Shown piece after piece: positions 1 through 5,092 of a DNA stretch of 5,092 nucleotides. Position 1 is the stretch's first letter, and every line of letters starts with the position of its first letter. The DNA is from Rhodospirillaceae bacterium (GTDB lineage Bacteria; Pseudomonadota; Alphaproteobacteria; UBA11073). The position numbers were made by a program, and so were the translations under genes. The stretch covers positions 433-5,524 of the forward strand of contig DPZW01000040.1 of the NCBI GenBank assembly GCA_003536545.1, given 5' to 3'. The notes beneath the pieces were generated by a model. The model did no database searches. It saw only the letters and a list, made by a program, of their open reading frames with translations, and had not been told where the DNA came from.

Positions 1-1535
1 TCATCCCATAATTGTTCACGGTCATGCTGGGTGGTGGCCAGCAAGGCCTGTTGCAGGCCGGAAATTTCCAGAGGCATTTCAATCGTCGCTAAAAATTCCT
101 GATGCTGGTCGAGCAATTGTGGGTGGGTGATCAGCGTCATCAATAATAATTTTTGTTTTTTGATTTCAGAGGCATTGGCAGTGGGCGGCGCGGTAGGCTT
201 CACCATCGCCGCTCCGAAATTATTTTTGCCGCGCGGTGCGTTGCTACGCGTGGCGGCTGATGGAAATGTTTTTTCAAACCGTGCATTCAGATCAGCTTCA
301 TATTGCTGGCGCGTATCATTGTCTTTGATTTCTGTAAGCTCGCGGCGCAGACGCTGGCGCAATGCCGCCCGTTCTTCGGGTGCATTGAATGTTTGATGCT
401 GCACCGCGCGTTGCCATAGCCATTCAGCTGGTGAGATTGCCTGGTGCAAAATATCCTGAAAACCCGCCAGCCCCTGTGTGCGGATCAGGCTATCGGGATC
501 TTCACCCTGCGGCAGGAATGCAAAACGCGCAGTTTGCGCGGGCGAAAGATGCGGCAGCAACCGGTCCAGCGCGCGTGATGCCGCCGTGCGGCCCGCATCA
601 TCGCCGTCAAAGCAGATCACGGGTATCACGTGTCGTCCGCCATGCGCAGGGAGCAATTTCCACAGCAATTGCAATTGCATTTCTGTCATTGCGGTGCCGA
701 GCGGGGCAACTGCACCCGTCAAGCCTGCAGCAGAACAGGCAATGACATCCATATAACCTTCGACCACCGCAATGGTTTGGCCGTCCAGCGCGGCCTGACG
801 CGCGGCGGGCAAATTATAGAGCAATTTACCTTTGGTAAAAAGCGGATGGTCAGATGAGTTGATATATTTGGGGCCATTATCGCGGCCCGGCATGATGCGC
901 CCGCCAAACGCCACCGTGCGGCCATGGCGGTCTGTGACGGGAAACATCGCACGATCACGGAAAAAGGCGTACAGACTGCCATCGCGCTCTGATTTTTTCG
1001 CCAGGCCAAACTGGATCATCAGTTCATCCTTGAATTTTTTTTCACGCAAATAATTGATGAGTGCCTGGCTGTCGGCTGGCGCAAATCCCAGTTGAAAACG
1101 CGCAATCGTTTCATCATCCAGCGAACGGTCACGGAAATATTGCAAACTCTCGCCGCGCAAATGTTGGCGAAAAAAGTCCCGCGCGGCAGTGAGGATTTCC
1201 ACACCCTGCGCTGCCTGCTGCGCCATCTCGCGGTCCTGCGGTGATGCGGTGGGCACCTGCATCCCGGCTTCGCGGGCGAGTTTTTCAATGGCATCGACAA
1301 AAGACAAACGTTCATGCTGCATCGCAAAAGTGATGATGTCGCCATGCGCGCCGCAGCCGAAACAATGATAGTGATCCGGATATAAAACAAAGGACGGTGA
1401 TTTTTCCTGATGGAACGGGCAGCAGGCCTTGGTATGCATCCCCGATTTGACCAGCCGCACATGTTTGGATAAATAATCCGCCAGCGGCAGGCGCGTGCGG
1501 AGTTCATCCAAGAATTGTGGGGGCAGGGTGGACAT
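1..1535 (-). CDS. dnaG: DNA primase DnaG, C-terminus cut by the window edge
   Basis: DnaG synthesises the short RNA primers for lagging-strand replication and is recruited by the replicative helicase DnaB. Reading from ATG at 1535, 511 codons are open to the window edge; the family is usually about 600-660 residues, so the end of the helicase-binding domain is missing. The N-terminal CHC2 zinc-binding domain has ligands C39, H42, C58 and C61 in the contexts ACCPFH and CFGCGAHGD. The catalytic core carries FFRDRAMFP (191-199), a FGGR segment and KGKLLYN (235-241). The TOPRIM fold follows, with its glutamate in EGYMDV (E259) and its acidic cluster in DGDDAG (D310, D312). A Pro/Ala/Asn-rich linker near residues 430-465 precedes the start of the C-terminal domain. 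The start codon overlaps the stop of the upstream yqeY-type gene (TAATG). The only purine-rich stretch before it, GGTGGG, is very close to the ATG, so initiation probably depends on coupling. No frame break is seen. Confidence 0.97.
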   Translation of the reverse strand, partial: MSTLPPQFLDELRTRLPLADYLSKHVRLVKSGMHTKACCPFHQEKSPSFVLYPDHYHCFGCGAHGDIITFAMQHERLSFVDAIEKLAREAGMQVPTASPQDREMAQQAAQGVEILTAARDFFRQHLRGESLQYFRDRSLDDETIARFQLGFAPADSQALINYLREKKFKDELMIQFGLAKKSERDGSLYAFFRDRAMFPVTDRHGRTVAFGGRIMPGRDNGPKYINSSDHPLFTKGKLLYNLPAARQAALDGQTIAVVEGYMDVIACSAAGLTGAVAPLGTAMTEMQLQLLWKLLPAHGGRHVIPVICFDGDDAGRTAASRALDRLLPHLSPAQTARFAFLPQGEDPDSLIRTQGLAGFQDILHQAISPAEWLWQRAVQHQTFNAPEERAALRQRLRRELTEIKDNDTRQQYEADLNARFEKTFPSAATRSNAPRGKNNFGAAMVKPTAPPTANASEIKKQKLLLMTLITHPQLLDQHQEFLATIEMPLEISGLQQALLATTQHDREQLWD

Positions 1536-1993
1536 TAGCCCACCAATAATTCTTTCACCAGCTTTGATGCTTCGGCGGTATCAAACTGGCCGGACAGTTT
1601 TTCTTTGACCGCGCCCATGACTTTGCCCATATCGCGCACGCCGGATGCGCCCGTTGATGAAATAATATCCGAAATGATTTTACGCGCTTCAGCCTCGCTC
1701 ACTTGTGCGGGCAAATAGCTTTCAATCACATTGATTTCTGCCTGTTCTTTGGCCGCCAATTCGGGGCGGTTGCCCTGTTCATAGAGTGCGATGCTTTCGC
1801 GGCGTTGTTTGATCATCGATTGCAGCAAAGATAAAATTGCAGCATCGGCAATCACGTCTCTATTGGCTTCACTGCGTGCATCGATATCTTTTTGTTTGAT
1901 CGCGGCATTGATCATGCGCAGCACAGAGGTGCGCGCACTGTCGCCAGATTTCATGGCAGTTTTAATATCGTCGTTGATTTTCTCGCGTAGCAT
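1535..1993 (-). CDS. GatB/YqeY domain-containing protein
   Basis: This is a complete 152-residue protein, matching the usual length of about 150 for the YqeY family. Diagnostic segments are TSVLRMINAAIK (22-33), KQRRESIALYEQGNRPELA (62-80), the E-x-x-x-I-x-x-YLP region (83-95) and the C-terminal RDMGKVMGAVKEKLSG (120-135). It looks entirely helical, with no signal peptide or membrane segment, and is presumably cytosolic. The family resembles the C-terminal tRNA-binding domain of GatB, a subunit of the tRNA-dependent amidotransferase, but the role of the stand-alone protein is not well defined; function beyond the domain is not claimed. An in-frame ATG seven codons upstream (2014) would add MQVKGNK, but an AAAAGGAA sequence lies six bases before the ATG at 1993, so I chose that start. 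The TAA stop overlaps the dnaG ATG by one base. The 62-base gap after acs has no good terminator, so cotranscription with acs is possible. Confidence 0.93.
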   Translation of the reverse strand: MLREKINDDIKTAMKSGDSARTSVLRMINAAIKQKDIDARSEANRDVIADAAILSLLQSMIKQRRESIALYEQGNRPELAAKEQAEINVIESYLPAQVSEAEARKIISDIISSTGASGVRDMGKVMGAVKEKLSGQFDTAEASKLVKELLVG

Positions 1994-1998
1994 TTTGT

Positions 1999-2006
1999 TT
2001 CCTTTT
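1999..2006 (-). promoter_or_regulatory. Ribosome binding site deciding the yqeY-type start
   Basis: On the minus strand this reads AAAAGGAA, with about six bases between the AAGGA core and the ATG at 1993-1991. It lies inside the potential seven-codon N-terminal extension that starts at 2014, which argues that the downstream ATG is the true start. Confidence 0.7.
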
Positions 2007-2055
2007 ACTTGCATTTTTCTGGGCTGAATGTGGCATGCCGACGCAGCCAGCGCAA

Positions 2056-3942
2056 CTATTTTGCCGCCGCGATAATGGCTTCGACAACCGATGGATCTGC
2101 CAGCGTGGAAATATCCCCTAGATTTGACGTATCGCCTTCAGCAATTTTACGCAAAATACGGCGCATGATTTTGCCGCTGCGCGTTTTGGGCAGGCCCGGC
2201 ACCATCAGGATTTTATCCGGTTTTGCAATCGGGCCAATTTCATCATTCACGGCTGCGCGGATATCATCGCTGCCAGCCATCATGCCATCTTTTAAAATCA
2301 CATAGGCAAAGATCCCCTGGCCTTTGATATCATGCGGCATGCCGACCACAGCAGATTCCGCCACCGATGGGTGGGAATTAATCGCGGTTTCAACTTCGGC
2401 GGTGCCGATGCGGTGACCGGAAACATTGATCACATCATCGACGCGGCCCGTAATCCAGTAATAACCATCCGCGTCGCGTCGCACACCATCACCGGAAAAA
2501 TAATAACTTTTATGCGTTGAGAAATAAGTTTCCACAAAACGCTTGTGATCATTTAATAATGTGCGCGCCTGTCCTGGCCAGCTGCGGCTGATGCACAGAT
2601 GTCCTTCACCCGCGCCGTGCACTTCTCTGCTATCGCTATCCATGATGGCAGGAACAACACCGAAAAACGGCAGTGTTGCAGAGCCGGGTTTGGTTTTGAT
2701 TGCGTGGGGGAGAGGCGTGATCATATGGCCGCCGGTTTCCGTTTGCCACCAGGTATCAACGACGGGTGATTTTCCATTGCCGACCACATCGTGATACCAG
2801 TTCCATGCCGTTTCATTAATTGGTTCGCCTACAGAACCCAGCACGCGCAGAGATTTGCGCGACGTTTTTTTAACGTAATCATCGCCTTCGCGCATCAGGG
2901 CACGGATGGCTGTAGGTGCCGTATAAAACTGCGTGACATTTAATTCATCCACAATTTGCCAGAAGCGCGAAGCATCCGGATAAGACGGCACGCCTTCAAA
3001 CATCACAGTGGTCACACCATTGGCAAGTGGGCCATAGAGCACATAGGAATGTCCCGTCACCCAGCCGATATCCGCTGTGCACCAGTAAATATCACCGGGC
3101 CGCGCATCAAATACTGTGGCATGGGTGAGCGCGGCATATAACAGGTAACCGCCGGTGGTATGCACCACACCTTTGGGCCGCCCGGTGGAGCCAGAGGTAT
3201 AAAGAATAAACAAAATATCTTCGGCGTTCATTTCTGCCGGTTTGATATCAGGCACATTTTCCGCGCGCAGATCATGATACCAATGGTCGCGCGGTTTTTG
3301 CATCGCGCATGTAGCATCACCATTTTTAACTACCAGAATATTTTTTACATCTGGGCATTGGGCAGCCGCTTCATCCACTTCCTGTTTGAGAGCGATGGTT
3401 TTGCCGCCGCGCCGTGAAATATCCGCAGTAATCACAATTTTGCTGTTGCCGTCCTGGATCCGCGCGGCGAGTGCATGCGCAGAAAATCCGGCAAAGACCA
3501 CACTATGCATCGCACCAATGCGTGCGCAGGCGAGCATGGCATAAGCAGCTTCGGGTATCATGGGCAGGTAGATTGTCACGCAATCACCGCGCTTGACGCC
3601 CAAGCGCAATAACACATCCGCCATGCGGCAGGTTTCGGCATGTGCTTCGCGGAATGTAATGCGCCGCGTTTGGCCCGGCGCATCACCGACCCAGATGATG
3701 GCGGTTTCATCGCCGCGCTCAGCCAGGTGCCGATCCAGGCAGTTTTCGCTGACGTTTAATGTGCCGTCTTCAAACCATTTGATGGAAACATCACCATCAA
3801 AAGATGCATTTTCAATTTTAGTGGGGAATTGGTGCCAATTCAGCCGCCGGGCCTGTTCGCGCCAGAATGCATCGGGGTTATTAATGGATTCTACGTAAAG
3901 CTCCTGATAGCGGGCGAAATCGGTAACGGTCAAATCTTTCAT
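2056..3942 (-). CDS. acs: Acetyl-CoA synthetase, AMP-forming (acetate--CoA ligase)
   Basis: Acs activates acetate with ATP to acetyl-AMP and transfers the acetyl group to CoA, supporting acetate scavenging in the cytosol. The 628-residue protein is complete; the Salmonella enzyme is about 652, and the difference lies mostly at the two ends. Visible signatures include the N-terminal ACS motif [11 protein letters not shown] (53-63), the nucleotide-binding loop [12 protein letters not shown] (248-259), the [17 protein letters not shown] segment (284-300), and [12 protein letters not shown] (394-405). The acetate pocket residues V295, T296, V371 and W399 match those of Salmonella Acs, which separates it from propionyl-CoA and longer-chain relatives. 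SGDG (483-486), the hinge region [15 protein letters not shown] (497-511) and PKTRSGK (585-591) follow. K591 is the catalytic lysine that reversible acetylation inactivates in many bacteria; whether that happens here is inference. The position equivalent to Salmonella R584 is N566. The start is supported by AGAGGGG seven bases upstream. It ends with TAG. Confidence 0.97.
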   Translation of the reverse strand: MKDLTVTDFARYQELYVESINNPDAFWREQARRLNWHQFPTKIENASFDGDVSIKWFEDGTLNVSENCLDRHLAERGDETAIIWVGDAPGQTRRITFREAHAETCRMADVLLRLGVKRGDCVTIYLPMIPEAAYAMLACARIGAMHSVVFAGFSAHALAARIQDGNSKIVITADISRRGGKTIALKQEVDEAAAQCPDVKNILVVKNGDATCAMQKPRDHWYHDLRAENVPDIKPAEMNAEDILFILYTSGSTGRPKGVVHTTGGYLLYAALTHATVFDARPGDIYWCTADIGWVTGHSYVLYGPLANGVTTVMFEGVPSYPDASRFWQIVDELNVTQFYTAPTAIRALMREGDDYVKKTSRKSLRVLGSVGEPINETAWNWYHDVVGNGKSPVVDTWWQTETGGHMITPLPHAIKTKPGSATLPFFGVVPAIMDSDSREVHGAGEGHLCISRSWPGQARTLLNDHKRFVETYFSTHKSYYFSGDGVRRDADGYYWITGRVDDVINVSGHRIGTAEVETAINSHPSVAESAVVGMPHDIKGQGIFAYVILKDGMMAGSDDIRAAVNDEIGPIAKPDKILMVPGLPKTRSGKIMRRILRKIAEGDTSNLGDISTLADPSVVEAIIAAAK

Positions 3943-3970
3943 TGCAAATCCCCTCTGGCTTCCTTATACC
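3943..3970 (+). promoter_or_regulatory. Possible weak promoter for carA
   Basis: TTGCAA (3943-3948) is followed after 16 bases by TATACC (3965-3970). The -10 element is only a partial match. It shares the self-complementary TATA at 3965-3968 with the proposed acs promoter on the opposite strand. Transcription would start near 3977, only about six bases before the carA ATG. With 40 bases between the two genes there is little room for another arrangement, unless the carA promoter lies within acs. Confidence 0.3.
3950..3956 (-). promoter_or_regulatory. Ribosome binding site of acs
   Basis: AGAGGGG on the minus strand, seven bases before the acs ATG, is a good Shine-Dalgarno match. If the promoter proposed next to it is right, transcription would begin almost at this site, giving a leader of only about 14 bases. 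Confidence 0.7.
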
Positions 3971-3992
3971 ACTCCAAAGTTTATGATGACAA
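3963..3992 (-). promoter_or_regulatory. Predicted sigma-70 type promoter for acs
   Basis: On the minus strand TTGTCA (3992-3987) and TATAAG (3968-3963) are separated by 18 bases. Each hexamer is close to the sigma-70 consensus (TTGACA and TATAAT). The -35 element lies over the first codons of carA on the other strand. The predicted start of transcription is near 3956, directly before the acs ribosome binding site. The call is by eye only; alphaproteobacterial promoters vary, and the start has not been mapped. Confidence 0.5.
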
Positions 3993-5092
3993 ATCAAGTT
4001 TCTATCCCCGCTGGTGCTACCGCCGCGCTTGTTTTCGCGGATGGCACCATCATTTTCGGGAAAGGTCTGGGGGCTGAGGCCACCACAGTCGGCGAGATTT
4101 GCTTTAATACCTCCATGACAGGTTATCAGGAAATTATGACGGACCCGTCTTATGCGGGCCAGATTATTACCTTTACTTTCCCGCATATCGGCAATGTCGG
4201 CACCAACGGCGATGACATTGAAACCCAGGGATCCGCGGCGCGCGGCATGATTATCCGCGAAGATATTACCGCGCCGTCCAATTTCCGCGCACGTGAAAAT
4301 TTGAACGCATGGCTGAAGGCAAATCAACTGCCCGCGATTTCCGGGATTGATACGCGCGCCATGACGCAGCTTATCCGTGATCGCGGCGCGCCAGTGGGCG
4401 TTTTATGCCATGCGGCAGATGGCAAATTTGATATTCCGGCGTTGCAAAAAATGGCGTGTGAGTTTCCGGGTCTGGAAGGCCTGGATCTGGCGAAAGAGGT
4501 TTCCTGTACCCAAAGTTATCAGTGGCAGGAAACATTATGGGAATTGAACAAAGGTCACGGCCGTCAGGATAAACCAAAATATAAAGTGGTTGCGATTGAT
4601 TACGGCGCAAAGCGCAATATCCTGCGTTGTCTGGCTTCTGCGGGTTGTGACGTGACAGTGGTGCCAGCCAATGCAAATTACGAAGACATCATGCGCCATA
4701 AACCGGACGGTGTGTTTTTATCCAACGGTCCCGGTGATCCGGCGGCAACCGGCGTTTATGCCGTGCCGGTTATTCAAAAGATTCTGGAAAAAGAAATTCC
4801 ACTGTTCGGGATTTGTCTGGGGCATCAATTGCTCGCACTCGCATTGGGCGGGAAGACATCAAAAATGAATACGGGTCATCGCGGCGCGAACCACCCCGTC
4901 AAAGATCTGGAAACCGGCAAGGTTGAAATCACCAGTCAGAACCATGGTTTCCAGGTGTTGCCGGAAAGCTTACCCAAAAACGCCATCGTCACGCATACCA
5001 GTTTATTTGACGGGAGCAACGAAGGTTTGAAACTGACGGATAAGCCGGCGTTCTCCGTGCAATATCACCCCGAAGCGTCCCCAGGCCCACAT
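3983..5092 (+). CDS. carA: Carbamoyl-phosphate synthase small (glutaminase) subunit, C-terminus cut by the window edge
   Basis: CarA hydrolyses glutamine and passes ammonia through a tunnel to CarB, which makes carbamoyl phosphate for arginine and pyrimidine synthesis. The 370 visible codons cover nearly all of the protein (E. coli CarA is 382 residues), so only the last helix is missing. The N-terminal CarA-specific domain shows FNTSMTGYQEIMTDPSYAGQ (41-60), FTFPHIGNVG (64-73) and ISGIDTRAMTQLIRDRGA (119-136). The class I glutamine amidotransferase domain starts near residue 200 with VVAIDYGAKRNI and contains SNGPGDP (247-253), the nucleophile elbow GICLGHQ (C278) and the SQNHGF segment (318-323). 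QYHPEASPGPH at the end supplies H362 and E364, completing the triad at the spacing seen in E. coli (C269, H353, E355). Two adjacent in-frame ATGs (3983 and 3986) are possible starts; neither has a clear Shine-Dalgarno sequence. It diverges from acs across 40 bases; carB would be expected downstream, outside the window. Confidence 0.97.
   Translation, partial: MMTNQVSIPAGATAALVFADGTIIFGKGLGAEATTVGEICFNTSMTGYQEIMTDPSYAGQIITFTFPHIGNVGTNGDDIETQGSAARGMIIREDITAPSNFRARENLNAWLKANQLPAISGIDTRAMTQLIRDRGAPVGVLCHAADGKFDIPALQKMACEFPGLEGLDLAKEVSCTQSYQWQETLWELNKGHGRQDKPKYKVVAIDYGAKRNILRCLASAGCDVTVVPANANYEDIMRHKPDGVFLSNGPGDPAATGVYAVPVIQKILEKEIPLFGICLGHQLLALALGGKTSKMNTGHRGANHPVKDLETGKVEITSQNHGFQVLPESLPKNAIVTHTSLFDGSNEGLKLTDKPAFSVQYHPEASPGPH

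Noticed and set aside
1019..1507. A 162-codon minus-strand open frame within dnaG.
   Set aside because: The overlapping frame starting at 1535 encodes the CHC2 zinc-binding domain and primase core without interruption; this one gives a low-complexity, Arg/Ser-rich sequence with no family resemblance.
2015..2055. An imperfect inverted repeat (CTGGGCTG against CAGCCAG, with a one-base bulge) and the palindrome GGCATGCC between acs and the yqeY-type gene, considered as a terminator or operator.
   Set aside because: The stem is short with a long loop and is not followed by a T run in the direction of acs transcription. A palindrome of eight bases is too little to support an operator.
1994..2055. 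A separate promoter for the yqeY-type gene and dnaG in the acs/yqeY gap.
   Set aside because: The best candidate, TTGCGC with a poor -10 further down, matches too weakly to report as a feature.
3881..4327. A 148-codon open frame on the minus strand, antisense to carA and overlapping the acs start.
   Set aside because: It mirrors the well-supported carA reading frame, has no recognisable domain, and covers the acs promoter and start. It is a shadow of real coding sequence.
4371..4676. A minus-strand open frame antisense to carA.
   Set aside because: The plus strand here encodes the continuous CarA linker and start of the amidotransferase domain; the antisense product has no recognisable features.
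1..5092. Search for a defence system, mobile element, CRISPR array, tRNA or other unusual system.
   Set aside because: No direct repeats, transposase or integrase motifs, tRNA-like fold or unexplained long gap were seen. All sequence outside two short gaps belongs to four recognisable housekeeping genes.

Overview
The window is an ordinary bacterial housekeeping segment, coding almost wall to wall, with roughly even base composition by eye. Four genes are visible. Three lie on the minus strand in the order of transcription acs, gatB/yqeY-type gene, dnaG. One, carA, lies on the plus strand and diverges from acs. The two outer genes run off the window: dnaG loses its C-terminus at the left edge, and carA loses its last few codons at the right edge. 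Only two intergenic gaps exist (1994-2055 and 3943-3982), so no stretch over 300 bases lacks a gene.

The tandem of a GatB/YqeY-domain protein followed by DnaG primase, with carA divergent nearby, is an arrangement I associate with Alphaproteobacteria, where rpoD often follows dnaG. The protein sequences fit a proteobacterium. I cannot place it more finely without a search. The less expected element is acs, which sits between the yqeY-type gene and carA.

Region by region: 1-1535 (minus) is the first 511 codons of DnaG primase, which makes replication primers. 1535-1993 (minus) is a 152-residue GatB/YqeY-domain protein whose stop codon overlaps the dnaG start (TAATG), so the two are probably translationally coupled. 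2056-3942 (minus) is a complete AMP-forming acetyl-CoA synthetase with all main motifs. 3943-3982 is a very short divergent promoter region. 3983-5092 (plus) is the glutaminase subunit of carbamoyl-phosphate synthetase, 370 codons, including the whole catalytic triad.

The genes serve separate core functions: replication priming, an accessory role linked to tRNA-dependent amidation by domain similarity, acetate activation, and arginine/pyrimidine precursor synthesis. I found no mobile element, CRISPR array, RNA gene or convincing undescribed system. The points worth a second look are the compact, apparently overlapping divergent promoters between acs and carA, the lack of a Shine-Dalgarno sequence before carA, and a substitution in Acs at a position that contacts CoA in the Salmonella enzyme.
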